The notes: generated by a model not told the origin, from the sequence alone. A stretch of DNA of 64,000 nucleotides from an uncultured Paracoccaceae bacterium (GCA_947503175.1 CANNCO010000003.1:7501-71500); one strand, 5' to 3'. Shown: positions 54,131 through 63,255, numbered from the stretch's first letter. Numbers and translations are program-made.

Positions 54131-55003
54131 TTGCCCGAGGATTTCACATTCATCTACATCGTCGAACCGCCGGAATACGATATTCTGGCCTGTTACCTTC
54201 TGGCCTCGATCCGCACCCATTTCCCTGAAACCATCCGCGCCATCGGCTATTGCCCCAAACACCGGATGGACGAGGTTCATCCGGCCGTCTTTCGCGCGCA
54301 TGAGATCATGGGGGCCGAAATCAGGCCGATGAAAACCACCGGCATGTGGGATGCCGATTACCCGCATGGAAACAAGATCCTCGCATCCCTCGCCCCTCGC
54401 GACGGAACCGGTATGACCGCCTTCGTCGACTCCGATGTCCTGTTCCTACGCGACAACACCCTCTCGGCGATCAGCCGCGTCAATGCCGTCTCCTGTTCGG
54501 TTGCGGCCTCGCTAATCTGGGCCGATGACAGCATCTGGACCGACATCTACGGTGCCTTCGACATGCCCGTCCCCGAAGAACGGCTCCACCTGATGCGTCG
54601 CTCCTCGGAACCGCGCGTCCCCTACTTCAGTTCGGGCTTCGTCACCTTTCCCGAAATCGCCGGCCCCAACGGTCGCTTTCCCGACATCTGGTACGACACT
54701 GCGCGCCGCATCGACCGGATCGGGACGCTGGAAAACCGCCGTCCCTATCTCGATCAGATGAGCCTGCCTGTCGCCATCCGGCGCTCCGGCTTCGACTGGT
54801 ACCAGCTTCCCGAAGAACAGCACTTCATCCTCGGCGGAATGCTTCGAGGTCAGCCGCTTCCCGAGAATCGTGATATCTACACGGTCCACTACCGCCGCAA
54901 TGCCGTTTTACGCGAAGCTGGACTGCACAAAGTTGCCCGCGCGAAATTTGCAGCACTCACCGGCCAAAAGTACGTCCGACGCCTGATCAAGGGGCAAAAC
55001 TAG
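54131..55003 (+). CDS. Glycosyltransferase-like protein (TTG start)
   Basis: This is a 290-aa protein. It has FTFIYIVEPPEYDILACYLL and a D-x-D-type site in MTAFVDSDVLFLRDNTL, then FSSGFVTFPEIAG and a basic C-terminus (LHKVARAKFAALTG). This is the layout of GT8/GT-A-type sugar transferases of unknown specificity. A TTG start at 54131 is chosen because it lies 2 bp after the upstream stop codon and directly before the first beta strand; longer reading would overlap the upstream gene by about 90 bp. It is probably translationally coupled. Confidence 0.7.
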   Translation: MPEDFTFIYIVEPPEYDILACYLLASIRTHFPETIRAIGYCPKHRMDEVHPAVFRAHEIMGAEIRPMKTTGMWDADYPHGNKILASLAPRDGTGMTAFVDSDVLFLRDNTLSAISRVNAVSCSVAASLIWADDSIWTDIYGAFDMPVPEERLHLMRRSSEPRVPYFSSGFVTFPEIAGPNGRFPDIWYDTARRIDRIGTLENRRPYLDQMSLPVAIRRSGFDWYQLPEEQHFILGGMLRGQPLPENRDIYTVHYRRNAVLREAGLHKVARAKFAALTGQKYVRRLIKGQN

Positions 55004-55090
55004 GACACTGCGCAACGCCGCAGAACAACATTCTCCCGAAAACGTCCCGCCGCCTTGTTGACCCGGGAACAAGGCTCTACATGCTTGCCC

Positions 55091-55888
55091 ATGAAACGCT
55101 TTATTCCCTTCGTCGCCAAAGACCCGGTCGTTCCCGTGATCCGCCTTCAAGGCGTAATCGCAACAGGCGCACGCGGCGCAGCTCTGAACGATGCAGGCCT
55201 TGCCCCGATGATTGAAAAGGCATTCAGCCGTGGCAAGCCCGCCGCCGTCGCCCTCGTCATCAATTCACCCGGCGGCAGCCCGACGCAGTCTTCGCTGATC
55301 GCCTCCCGCATCCGGCGCCTGGCGGATGAGAAAGAGATCAAGGTTTATGCCTTTGTCGAGGATGTGGCGGCGTCCGGGGGATATTGGCTCGCTACCGCCG
55401 CGGATGAAATCTGGGTCGACGAAAACTCGATCACGGGCTCCATCGGCGTCATCTCGGCCAGTTTCGGCTTCGACGAATTCATTTCGCGCCACGGTGTTGA
55501 GCGCCGGGTCTATACGGCGGGAAAGTCAAAAAGCCTGCTCGACCCGTTCCAACCCGAAAAGCCCGCCGACGTTAAGACGATCAAGGCACTTCAGGCCCGG
55601 ATCCACGAAAACTTTATAAACCAGGTCAAGTCCCGTCGGGGTGCGAAACTCGCTGACAAGGATCTGTTCACCGGCGACGTCTGGGTCGGGGATGCTGCGC
55701 TTGAGGTCGGCTTGATCGACGGGATCGGCCATGTGGTTCCCAAGATGAAAGAGGTGTTCGGCGACAATGTGCGACTTGTGCCATACACGCAGCGGCGGTC
55801 AATCCTGTCGCGCTTCGGCGTTCAGCTCCTGGGCGATGGTCTTAGCCTGATCGAAGAACGTGCACAATTTGCGCGCTATGGGCTCTGA
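55091..55888 (+). CDS. S49-family (SohB/SppA-like) serine peptidase
   Basis: This 265-aa protein of SohB/SppA-C type has VIRLQGVIATGARGAAL, VALVINSPGGSPTQSSLIA (oxyanion region), the nucleophile Ser in VEDVAASGGYWLATAADEI and the general-base Lys in YTAGKSKSLLDPF. Ser-Lys dyad peptidases of this group degrade membrane or signal peptides. There is no clear signal peptide or long membrane helix at the N-terminus, so it may be cytoplasmic-face. The start at 55091 is best; an earlier start would add a short arm. A small zinc-ribbon gene begins 3 bp after its stop codon. Confidence 0.88.
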   Translation: MKRFIPFVAKDPVVPVIRLQGVIATGARGAALNDAGLAPMIEKAFSRGKPAAVALVINSPGGSPTQSSLIASRIRRLADEKEIKVYAFVEDVAASGGYWLATAADEIWVDENSITGSIGVISASFGFDEFISRHGVERRVYTAGKSKSLLDPFQPEKPADVKTIKALQARIHENFINQVKSRRGAKLADKDLFTGDVWVGDAALEVGLIDGIGHVVPKMKEVFGDNVRLVPYTQRRSILSRFGVQLLGDGLSLIEERAQFARYGL

Positions 55889-55891
55889 CAC

Positions 55892-56056
55892 ATGATCCAG
55901 ATCGTCGGCCTGTTCCTGATCGGTATGCTCACTCTCGCCGTCCTTGGACGTGTCCGCAAATCTGGTGGCAAAAAGCGGGCCGTGCGGGGCAAATGCAAAT
56001 CATGTGGCGCTCCGCTGATCGGCGCAGGCCCGTGCCCCTGCAAGAACGAGGGCTAG
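55892..56056 (+). CDS. 54-aa membrane-anchored zinc-ribbon protein
   Basis: This short gene is read directly: ATG 55892, TAG 56054-56056. The product starts with a hydrophobic helix (MIQIVGLFLIGMLTLAVLG), has a basic linker (RVRKSGGKKRAVRG) and ends with a zinc ribbon (KCKSCGAPLIGAGPCPCKN; C-x2-C ... C-x-C). It lies 3 bp after the S49 peptidase gene and 6 bp before the antiporter gene, so it is part of one operon. The function is unknown; it may act as an accessory or sensor for its neighbours. Confidence 0.7.
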   Translation: MIQIVGLFLIGMLTLAVLGRVRKSGGKKRAVRGKCKSCGAPLIGAGPCPCKNEG

Positions 56057-56062
56057 GGCGTA

Positions 56063-57010
56063 ATGGACTTTCTGCTCGCCGGCCTCGGTCTGGTTATCCT
56101 CCTGCTCGCCGGTGACGCGCTTGTACGAGGAGCGGTGAATGTCTCACTCCGGCTCGGTGTTCCGGCTCTTATCGTTTCGCTAACCATCGTTGCCTTCGGT
56201 ACGTCAGCGCCCGAGCTTCTGATTGCAATCAAGGCAATCGACGATAACGCACCCGGACTTGCCCTTGGCAATGTCGTCGGCTCGAACACCGCAAATATCC
56301 TTCTGGTCCTCGGCGTTCCGGCGCTCATTGCAGGGCTGAAAACCAGCCAGTGCAAAACGACAAAAAGCTATATGACGATGATCGGTGTGTCGCTCCTGTT
56401 CATCGCGCTATGCTTTTTTGGTCCGATCACCTGGGTCCACGGACTGATCCTTTTGGCGGTTCTTGCAGTCATACTCGGCGATCAGTTTCGCGAGGCTTTG
56501 GCTCACAGAAACGGCGCCGCCGCGGAGGACCTTGAGGATGTGGAGGGCGCCGATCCCGAAATGCCTTGGTCGAAGATCGGGGTGTTTTTGGCTCTTGGCC
56601 TTGTCGGGCTCCCTCTAGGGGCCGATATCCTGGTCGATAGCTCGGTCAGCATCGCCCGCACGTTTGGCGTGACCGAAACCGTCATCGGCCTGACGCTGAT
56701 CGCCATCGGCACGTCCCTTCCGGAGCTGGCAACCACTGTTATGGCGGCGTTCCGCAACCAGACGGATGTGGCGCTCGGCAACGTCATCGGGTCGAACATG
56801 TTCAATCTTCTGGCGATCATCGGCATTGCCAGCCTTGTCGGCCCGATCCCGGTCGACACCACCTTCCTGACATTCGATCTTTGGGTGATGCTCGGTGCAT
56901 CGCTGCTGCTCGCACCCTTCGTCTTCTCGAAATCCCGTGACATGACCAAACGCTGGGGCATTGCGCTCGTGGCCGGTTACATCACGTATCTCTGGGTGGT
57001 CATCGCATGA
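56063..57010 (+). CDS. Calcium/sodium antiporter family protein (CaCA, YrbG-like)
   Basis: This 315-aa protein has two homologous halves of five helices each. The alpha repeats are visible: IVAFGTSAPELLIAIKAI and LGNVVGSNTANILLVLG in the first half, IAIGTSLPELATTVMAAF and LGNVIGSNMFNLLAIIG in the second. The Glu in SAPELL and LPELAT are the ion-binding residues. It exchanges Na+ or H+ for Ca2+ across the inner membrane. The ATG follows AGGGCG, and its stop overlaps the SDR start. Confidence 0.93.
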   Translation: MDFLLAGLGLVILLLAGDALVRGAVNVSLRLGVPALIVSLTIVAFGTSAPELLIAIKAIDDNAPGLALGNVVGSNTANILLVLGVPALIAGLKTSQCKTTKSYMTMIGVSLLFIALCFFGPITWVHGLILLAVLAVILGDQFREALAHRNGAAAEDLEDVEGADPEMPWSKIGVFLALGLVGLPLGADILVDSSVSIARTFGVTETVIGLTLIAIGTSLPELATTVMAAFRNQTDVALGNVIGSNMFNLLAIIGIASLVGPIPVDTTFLTFDLWVMLGASLLLAPFVFSKSRDMTKRWGIALVAGYITYLWVVIA

Positions 57011-57789
57011 CATCCGGCGCATTGGTCACTGGCGCAGGCACCCGTCTGGGGCGCGCCCTGGCACTGACACTGGCGCAACGTGGATACTGCGTCGTAGTGC
57101 ACTACAATACTTCCGAAGGTCCGGCGGCTGAGGTCGTGGATAAGATCAAAAGGGCGGGCGGTACGGCAGCCGCCCTTCAAGCCGACCTGCTGGATGAAGC
57201 ACAAACGAATGACCTTGTTCCAGCGGCAACCAAAGCTCTGGGAAGGCCGCTCACGGTTCTCGTCAACAATGCTTCGATCTTCGAATACGACACCCTTGCC
57301 TCGGCCACCCGCGAAAGCTGGGACCGCCACATTGAATCGAACCTGCGCGCGCCCTTCGTCCTGACCCAGCACTTCGCGGCTCAGGTGCCGGACCCCGAAA
57401 CAGACGGTCGTGGCGAACCCGTCGCCCGTGCCCTTGTCGTCAACATGATCGACCAGCGGGTTCGCAAACTCACGCCCGAGTTCATGTCATATACCATCGC
57501 CAAAATGGGCCTATGGGCTTTCACCCATACCGCCGCACAGGCCCTTGCCCCCCGCATCCGCGTGAACGCCATCGGGCCGGGGCCAACCATGCAGGGCATC
57601 CGCCAGAGCAAAGACCACTTCGCGGCCCAGCGCCGCGCCACCATACTCGAACGCGGCTCCGACCCCGAAGGGATCACCGAAGCGCTTGAGTATTTCCTGT
57701 CGGCGCGGGCCGTTACCGGGCAGTTGTTATGCGTCGATGGCGGCCAACATCTGGGCTGGAGAACCCCGGATGTGCTGGGTCCCGAATAG
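57007..57789 (+). CDS. SDR-family oxidoreductase
   Basis: This 260-aa short-chain dehydrogenase has the N-terminal cofactor motif ALVTGAGTRLGRALALTLA, LVNNASIFEYD (NNAS in place of NNAG), the catalytic pair in MSYTIAKMGLWAFT (Tyr-x3-Lys) and VNAIGPGPTMQG. The VTGAGTRLGRA start and NNASIFE motif are typical of pteridine-type SDRs (PTR1/FolM-like), so a dihydropteridine or dihydromonapterin reductase role is possible. Its ATG overlaps the antiporter stop (ATGA). Confidence 0.85.
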   Translation: MTSGALVTGAGTRLGRALALTLAQRGYCVVVHYNTSEGPAAEVVDKIKRAGGTAAALQADLLDEAQTNDLVPAATKALGRPLTVLVNNASIFEYDTLASATRESWDRHIESNLRAPFVLTQHFAAQVPDPETDGRGEPVARALVVNMIDQRVRKLTPEFMSYTIAKMGLWAFTHTAAQALAPRIRVNAIGPGPTMQGIRQSKDHFAAQRRATILERGSDPEGITEALEYFLSARAVTGQLLCVDGGQHLGWRTPDVLGPE

Positions 57790-58099
57790 GTATTCACTAC
57801 AAACGGCGAGGCCTTCGGGACTTGACTTATTCAACCCCGCCCTTGCTTTCACAAACCTGTTACGAATCTTGTAAGGTTTTCAATATTTTGCACCGTGCAC
57901 AAAAAAATATCTAATAATATCAATGCACTATTTTAGCGCCTAAAAATTAGGCAGACCATCGAAGCCTGCCGAAAACAAAGGGAAATTCCGGGTGCCAAGA
58001 ACTTGTCCCAAGACTTATCCACAGAAATCGTGGACAGCTTTTCTCTTGTCATCGGCCCGCTAAGGTTGCAGTTCAAATCAAGAATCAGACCCCGGCCCC
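57790..58099. other. AT-rich intergenic region upstream of uvrC
   Basis: This 310-bp gap has no gene. Its middle (57840-57950) is strikingly AT-rich for this genome. It contains TGCACCGTGCA (an inverted repeat around one base), CCTAAAAATTAGG (57938-57950, stem CCTAA/TTAGG) and a perfect DnaA box at 58015-58023. It is likely the uvrC control region. Confidence 0.55.
58015..58023 (+). promoter_or_regulatory. Perfect DnaA box TTATCCACA
   Basis: The nonamer matches the consensus DnaA box exactly and lies 77 bp upstream of the uvrC start, next to the AT-rich tract. No second perfect box is seen within this gap, so it is more likely a DnaA-responsive promoter site or a chance match than an origin. 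Confidence 0.55.
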
Positions 58100-59968
58100 A
58101 TGTCCCCTGACACCACACCCGAACGGCTCGACGGATATGCCGTCATTCAGAGCTACCTGAAGTCACTGGACACCAGTCCCGGTGTCTACCGGATGCTCGA
58201 TGCCAAAGGTGCGGTACTTTACGTCGGCAAGGCCCGGAACCTGCGGGCTCGCGTCTCGAACTATGCCCGCCCCTCGGGTCACAGTCCACGCATTGCCCGC
58301 ATGATCTCCGACACCGCGTCGATGATGTTCCTGACCACCAAGACTGAAACCGAAGCCCTGCTTCTGGAGCAGAACCTCATCAAGCAACTGAAGCCCCGCT
58401 ACAACGTACTGCTGCGCGACGACAAGTCTTTCCCGAACATCCTCGTCTCACACGAGCATGCCTTCCCGCAGATCAAGAAGCACCGGGGTCGCAAGGTCGA
58501 GAAGGGCAACTACTACGGCCCGTTCGCCAGCGCCGGTGCGGTCAACCGAACCCTCAATCAGCTTCAGAAAGTATTCCTTCTCCGCAACTGCTCTGACAGC
58601 ACGTTCGAGTCCCGCACGCGCCCCTGCCTGCTCTACCAGATCAAGCGTTGCTCGGCCCCCTGCGTCGGTTACATCTCCGAGCCGGATTACGCTGCCCTCG
58701 TCAAAGATGCCGAACGGTTCCTGCGCGGCAAATCCACCCGCGTTCAGGGCCAGCTTGCCGAACAGATGCAGGCCGCAAGCGAGGCTATGGAATTCGAACG
58801 CGCCGCCGCCCTTCGCGACCGCATCCGCGCCCTGACGCAGGTCCAGTCCTCGCAAGGCATCAACCCCAAAGGTGTGGCCGAGGCCGATGTGATCGCCCTC
58901 CACCAGGATGGCGGCCAGGCCTGTGTTCAGGTCTTCTTTATCCGCGCGAACCAGAACTGGGGCAACCGCGACTTCTATCCCCGCACCGGATCGGGGGCCG
59001 AGGCCGCCGAAATCCTGCAGGCCTTCATCGGCCAGTTCTATGATGGCAAAGACCCGCCCCGGATGATCCTTCTGTCCCACGACATCGAAGACCGCGAACT
59101 CCTGGAGGCCGCCCTTGCCGAAAAGCTGGGCCGCCGCGTCGAAATCGCCGTCCCACAGCGTGGCGAAAAGGCCGAACTGATCGCCAACGCCATGCGCAAT
59201 GCCCGCGAAAGCCTTGCCCGCAAGATGTCGGAAACCGCGACCCAGGGACGGCTTCTGGCCGGGCTGGCCGAGGCATTCGGACTGGACGCCCCGCCCGAAC
59301 GAATCGAGGTCTATGACAACTCACACATCCAAGGCACGGACGCTGTCGGCGCAATGATCGTTGCGGGCTCCGAGGGTTTCATCAAAAGCCAGTACCGCAA
59401 GTTCAACATTCGGGGCGACAGCCTGACTCCGGGCGACGATTTCGGCATGATGAAAGAGGTTCTAACCCGCCGCTTCAAACGCCTCCTGAAAGAAGACCCC
59501 GACCGCACCGGCGGGACATGGCCCGACCTCCTGCTGATCGACGGCGGCGCGGGCCAGGTTTCGGCTGTGCGCGAGATCATGGCCGAGATGGGCGTCGAGG
59601 ACATCGGCATGGTCGGTGTCGCAAAAGGTATCGACCGCGATGCAGGTAAAGAGGAGTTCCACCGTACCGGCGAGCGCCCCTTCGCGCTCAAGCGCAACGA
59701 CCCGGTTCTCTACTTCATCCAGCGCCTCCGGGACGAAGCGCACCGCTTCGCCATCGGTGCCCACCGCGCCAAACGCTCCAAGGCAGTGGGAGCTACACCA
59801 CTCGACGATGTTCCCGGCGTCGGCGCCACGCGCAAACGCGCCCTTCTGGCCCATTTCGGATCAGCCAAGGCCGTCTCCCGCGCAGCGCTCACCGATCTCA
59901 AGGCCGTTGACGGCATTTCCGACGCCATAGCCGAAACCATCTACAATCACTTCCACGAGGGCCGCTGA
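58100..59968 (+). CDS. uvrC: Excinuclease ABC subunit C
   Basis: This is a 622-aa nucleotide excision repair nuclease. In order it has the GIY-YIG domain ([21 protein letters not shown]), which makes the 3' incision, a Cys-containing region ([20 protein letters not shown]), the UvrB-binding UVR motif ([21 protein letters not shown]), the RNase H-like 5' nuclease domain ([35 protein letters not shown]) and C-terminal HhH repeats ([34 protein letters not shown]). All parts are intact. It is upstream of pgsA, moaD and moaE, a common alphaproteobacterial order, but separated from them by about 670 bp that hold a minus-strand pilin-like gene. Confidence 0.97.
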   Translation: MSPDTTPERLDGYAVIQSYLKSLDTSPGVYRMLDAKGAVLYVGKARNLRARVSNYARPSGHSPRIARMISDTASMMFLTTKTETEALLLEQNLIKQLKPRYNVLLRDDKSFPNILVSHEHAFPQIKKHRGRKVEKGNYYGPFASAGAVNRTLNQLQKVFLLRNCSDSTFESRTRPCLLYQIKRCSAPCVGYISEPDYAALVKDAERFLRGKSTRVQGQLAEQMQAASEAMEFERAAALRDRIRALTQVQSSQGINPKGVAEADVIALHQDGGQACVQVFFIRANQNWGNRDFYPRTGSGAEAAEILQAFIGQFYDGKDPPRMILLSHDIEDRELLEAALAEKLGRRVEIAVPQRGEKAELIANAMRNARESLARKMSETATQGRLLAGLAEAFGLDAPPERIEVYDNSHIQGTDAVGAMIVAGSEGFIKSQYRKFNIRGDSLTPGDDFGMMKEVLTRRFKRLLKEDPDRTGGTWPDLLLIDGGAGQVSAVREIMAEMGVEDIGMVGVAKGIDRDAGKEEFHRTGERPFALKRNDPVLYFIQRLRDEAHRFAIGAHRAKRSKAVGATPLDDVPGVGATRKRALLAHFGSAKAVSRAALTDLKAVDGISDAIAETIYNHFHEGR

Positions 59969-60241
59969 CCATCGACGCTCGCGATGACGGATGAGGCGAG
60001 GTCGAAGGTCCCCGAGTCGTCGAAAGCGGCGTTCCTTTGTTCCATATGCATGGCAACGCCGGACAAACGAACTCCACCATAAAGGAACCGCGCCCGCCCG
60101 GGCGATGTCGGTGTTCCGACGGAAGGGGTCAATGGTTACCGCGGCAGGCTCCGGAGCATTGATGACGAACGGGACGTCACCGCCAAACTCTGCATCTGCC
60201 GGGAGCACTCCCGGACCCCGCAACCGTGACCCGCGATCGGA

Positions 60242-60418
60242 CTAAGGCAGGACCGACACAATTGCGGTCGAGATACGGCCCGCAAGATCGGTCGACGAAT
60301 CCGTGATCGCCAGCAGGATAGCAATGCCAAGACCGATAATGGCAGCCGTCAGGACAACCCAATCCACCGTTACGGCACCGTCGTCCCCTTTGAGAAATCC
60401 TTCAAGTATCTGCGTCAA
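60242..60418 (-). CDS. 58-aa Flp/type IVb pilin-like peptide (TTG start)
   Basis: The product begins (M)TQILEGFLKGDDGAVTVDW and continues VVLTAAIIGLGIAILLAITD, one hydrophobic helix with a short polar tail ending IVSVLP. The TTG at 60418 is preferred because AAGGA lies eight bases upstream and it gives the same length (58 aa) as the related peptide at 2665-2841. An ATG at 60463 would add 15 residues without homology. The GAVTxDWVV core is shared with that peptide. No tad genes are nearby, so it is an orphan pilin-like gene. Confidence 0.7.
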   Translation of the reverse strand: MTQILEGFLKGDDGAVTVDWVVLTAAIIGLGIAILLAITDSSTDLAGRISTAIVSVLP

Positions 60419-60640
60419 TGGTGTTTTCCTTCTGAAAACCTGTGGCGCGACTGTTCCGTTCATCGGAACGGCAAGAACTACAGCTCGTATCTGATGCCAC
60501 TTTATGCCCGTGACGCGGCGTTAATCTGTCAGGAAGATGACGAACTTCATATTCACAGAACAGTTTATTTGGGGCCAGCGCAGACGCTTTTGAAAGCACC
60601 CCCAATTGCGCCTCTTTCCCCGCCCCGCTACACACGCTTC

Positions 60641-61306
60641 ATGCGGTTGACTGTGCCAAATATGCTTACGCTTCTCCGGCTTCTCGCCGCGCCCGGCGTT
60701 GCGGTGATGTTTCTTTACTTCACTCGTCCCTGGGCCGACTGGTTCGCCCTTGTGCTGTTCGTCATCGCTGCACTGACCGACTGGATCGACGGCTACCTTG
60801 CCCGCGCGTGGAAACAGGAAACCCGACTGGGCGCGATGCTCGATCCCATTGCCGACAAGGCCATGGTCGTGATCGCGCTTCTCGTCATCACCGGATTCTC
60901 CGGCATGGACCCTTGGATTCTCTTGCCCGCGACCGTGATCCTGTTCCGCGAGGTCTTTGTCTCCGGTCTGCGCGAGTTTCTCGGTGACACTGCCGGCTCG
61001 CTCAAGGTCACCAAACTCGCGAAGTGGAAGACCACGGCCCAGATGGTCGCCATCGCTGTTCTCTTCGCCAAGGGCGTGTTCGAACACTATTTCGGGATGC
61101 TGGCCTTTGGACTGGGTGACCAGATGGTCACCGCGATCCTGTCAGGGCGCGAGCAGGACCATCTGGGCCTTTCAACCCTTTACCACGGCACCATTCTAAG
61201 CTGGTGGATCGGCGTTTGCCTTCTCTGGCTGGCCGCCGTCTTGACGCTGGTGACGGGATGGGACTACTTCCGCAAATCGCTGCCACATCTGAAGGAACCG
61301 GGATGA
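60641..61306 (+). CDS. pgsA: CDP-diacylglycerol-glycerol-3-phosphate 3-phosphatidyltransferase
   Basis: This 221-aa inner-membrane enzyme makes phosphatidylglycerol phosphate. The CDP-alcohol phosphotransferase signature is complete: DWIDGYLARAWKQETRLGAMLDP in two parts, DWIDGYLARAW and LGAMLDPIADK (D-x2-D-G-x2-A-R-x8-G-x3-D-x3-D). It has about five hydrophobic helices. The ATG at 60641 (MRLTVPNMLTLLRL) fits the family. Its TGA shares one base with the moaD ATG chosen here. Confidence 0.93.
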   Translation: MRLTVPNMLTLLRLLAAPGVAVMFLYFTRPWADWFALVLFVIAALTDWIDGYLARAWKQETRLGAMLDPIADKAMVVIALLVITGFSGMDPWILLPATVILFREVFVSGLREFLGDTAGSLKVTKLAKWKTTAQMVAIAVLFAKGVFEHYFGMLAFGLGDQMVTAILSGREQDHLGLSTLYHGTILSWWIGVCLLWLAAVLTLVTGWDYFRKSLPHLKEPG

Positions 61307-61551
61307 TGGATGTTCTCTATTTCGCATGGCTGCGTGAACGCATCGGGCTTCCCAAGGAACGGGTCGAGACCGAGGCCGCCACCGTCGCCGATCTGGTCGA
61401 GGAACTGAAAGTCCGCGAGGAACGTTACGCGATGGCCTTCGCAGACACCTCGTCGATCCGCGTGGCGCTGGATCAGGAACTTGCCGATTTCTCCGCCCCC
61501 CTTGCGGGCGTGCGCGAAGTGGCCTTCTTCCCCCCGATGACCGGGGGCTAG
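61306..61551 (+). CDS. moaD: Molybdopterin synthase small subunit MoaD
   Basis: This 81-aa ubiquitin-like sulfur carrier ends in the functional GG (FFPPMTGG), whose C-terminal glycine becomes the thiocarboxylate donating sulfur to precursor Z. The start is MDVLYFAWLRERIGL. ATGs occur at 61303 and 61306; GAAGGA at 61291-61296 suits either, and both keep the same frame. It is encoded 3 bp upstream of moaE. The cofactor made is needed by MsrP and formate dehydrogenase in this window. Confidence 0.94.
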   Translation: MDVLYFAWLRERIGLPKERVETEAATVADLVEELKVREERYAMAFADTSSIRVALDQELADFSAPLAGVREVAFFPPMTGG

Positions 61552-61554
61552 GCG

Positions 61555-61995
61555 ATGCTGCGAGTCCAGTCCGACCCGTTCGACCCCGGCTCCGAACTCT
61601 CCGCTTTCGCACAGGGCCGCACCGATATCGGCGCGGTTGTCAGCTTCACCGGCGTCGTGCGCAATACCGATGGCGCGCTGGAGGCGATGGAGATCGAACA
61701 CTATCCCGGTATGACCGAACGCGCGATTGGTCGGATTATGGACGAGGCCCACAATCGCTGGAACCTGTCCGACGTGCTCGTCATCCACCGCCACGGCCCC
61801 CTGAAACCCGGAGAAGTGATCATGATGGTCGCCACCGCCAGCGCCCACCGCGCCGCCGCCTTCGCCGCCGCAGACTTCCTGATGGACTACCTAAAATCCC
61901 GCGCGCCGTTCTGGAAGAAGGAAACGCGGAGCCACGGCGAAAACTGGGTCGCCGCCAAGGACGAAGACGAGGCGGCCCTGGATCGCTGGACTTAG
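61555..61995 (+). CDS. moaE: Molybdopterin synthase large subunit MoaE
   Basis: This 146-aa catalytic subunit forms a heterotetramer with MoaD. It has GAVVSFTGVVRNTDG, LEAMEIEHYPGMTERAI, IHRHGPLKPGEVIMMVATAS, HRAAAFAAADFLMDYLK and the active-site Lys motif APFWKKET. It inserts two sulfurs into cyclic pyranopterin monophosphate. It follows moaD after 3 bp, closing the pgsA-moaD-moaE unit. Confidence 0.95.
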   Translation: MLRVQSDPFDPGSELSAFAQGRTDIGAVVSFTGVVRNTDGALEAMEIEHYPGMTERAIGRIMDEAHNRWNLSDVLVIHRHGPLKPGEVIMMVATASAHRAAAFAAADFLMDYLKSRAPFWKKETRSHGENWVAAKDEDEAALDRWT

Positions 61996-62095
61996 ATCTC
62001 GGGGAGTAAATCAGAAGGCCGTCACTGTGGACGAGGCGGCCCCTGGCGCTGACCGGCACCGGCGACCGCTATCCAAGAACCCAGCGGTCAGGGAA

Positions 62096-62917
62096 CTATT
62101 CAGCTTTCGAGTTCCGCTCCATCAAAATCAGCCGGTACTCAAACTCTTCCGCAAAGCGCGTCGCCCGTCCGCCAGCTCGCCCAATCTTGTCGAGTTTTCG
62201 CCCGAACAGCCCCTCAACAAGGCGTGCACGCAGAGGATATGCGGAAGCCAGTGTCTTCCGTGCGCGCTTGACAAACGGCCCCAACATCTCGGTTCGTATC
62301 TGGTCAAGCAATACGAAAGTCGGAAGGATCGCTTCGGTAAGGTCGACATCGCTGATAACCTCGAAGACGCCGTGCGCTTCGACCGACCGGCAGAACTCAG
62401 GATGGGTGCCGCGCGTGCCGTCTTCGCCCGCTTGAGGGTTTCGGCGGAAATAGTCGAAAATCAGCACGTGCGTCCTGGCATAGCGGTCGAGTTGGCCCAG
62501 CGCCTTGGCGAGAGCAATGTAATGAAAGCTCTCGGCAAACAGGCACAAGTCGAAGGTCCGAGCGCTATCGTAGTCCTCGAACATGCTATCGTGGACACGC
62601 ACCGTGTCGGGGAGCTTTCCACGTGCCAAGGCGTTCAGGTGCTCGGACGGACATAGGCACTCAACCTCGAAGCCCAGTTTCGTCAGACCGAGCGCATTCG
62701 CACCGGTGCCCGACCCGACATCGAGAACCGTTTGCGTTCCATGTGGGATCTGCGCCGCCAAAAGGTCGAAATAGGCTTGCTGTGCCTCGCCCAGCGCCTG
62801 CAAGTTAGGCACTTCGGGCAGACCATCGGGCCAATAGCCGTAATGGGCATGTCCGTGGCCCAAAATGGCCTGAATCAGCGTGGCTTCCAGATCAAGACGA
62901 AGTTCTTTTGTCGACAC
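62096..62917 (-). CDS. Class I SAM-dependent methyltransferase
   Basis: This 273-aa protein has a Rossmann core with motif I TVLDVGSGTGANALGLTKLG, an acidic segment VECLCPSEHLNALA in motif II position, and FDLCLFAESFHYIALAKAL. It starts with GTG at 62917, preceded by a weak AGG element. An N-terminal helix (EATLIQAILGHGHAHYGYW) resembles small-molecule or lipid methyltransferases of the Coq/glycine-sarcosine type, but the substrate is not clear. It is a single gene convergent with moaE. Confidence 0.82.
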   Translation of the reverse strand: MSTKELRLDLEATLIQAILGHGHAHYGYWPDGLPEVPNLQALGEAQQAYFDLLAAQIPHGTQTVLDVGSGTGANALGLTKLGFEVECLCPSEHLNALARGKLPDTVRVHDSMFEDYDSARTFDLCLFAESFHYIALAKALGQLDRYARTHVLIFDYFRRNPQAGEDGTRGTHPEFCRSVEAHGVFEVISDVDLTEAILPTFVLLDQIRTEMLGPFVKRARKTLASAYPLRARLVEGLFGRKLDKIGRAGGRATRFAEEFEYRLILMERNSKAE

Positions 62918-63255
62918 TCGTTAGCTAAGCCTCGTCTATGTGACCGGCATGTGGCCACTACCCCAGTTCCCTGGCCAGTCGGCCACTTTAGTCGAACAAA
63001 GGTTACTCCAGAAATGCAGCAGAGGAGTAGGGACGTTCTGACGCGCTTTGTCTTCTCGGTCGCTCCTTGTGCAAGTCAGCCGAAGGCGCAAAGCCGCCGT
63101 TCGCGCAAGAGGAAAACCATCCCGTTAATGCTGACAGTTTGACAAGACACCGCTGGAACAACCGGAACAGTGAAGACGCGCCCTTGCCTCAAGCATCCAA
63201 GCGCGCTCTGTAAGCGCTCTCACGTGTTTCATCGACCGCGCCGCATACGCGCAGA
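62918..63255. other. Intergenic region between methyltransferase and LacI-type genes
   Basis: This 338-bp gap shows no convincing gene on either strand. It includes an inverted pair GTGGCC / GGCCAC around 62951-62987. It must hold the methyltransferase promoter and the end of the LacI-type gene; no T-rich terminator is seen. Confidence 0.4.

Noticed and set aside
57790-58099. Chromosome replication origin
   Set aside because: Only one perfect DnaA box was found, and none of the usual origin neighbours (dnaA, dnaN, hemE, parAB) are present.
59947-60241. Short minus-strand frames between uvrC and the pilin-like gene
   Set aside because: They overlap the uvrC end or lack motifs; no start site stands out, so the gap is left unannotated.
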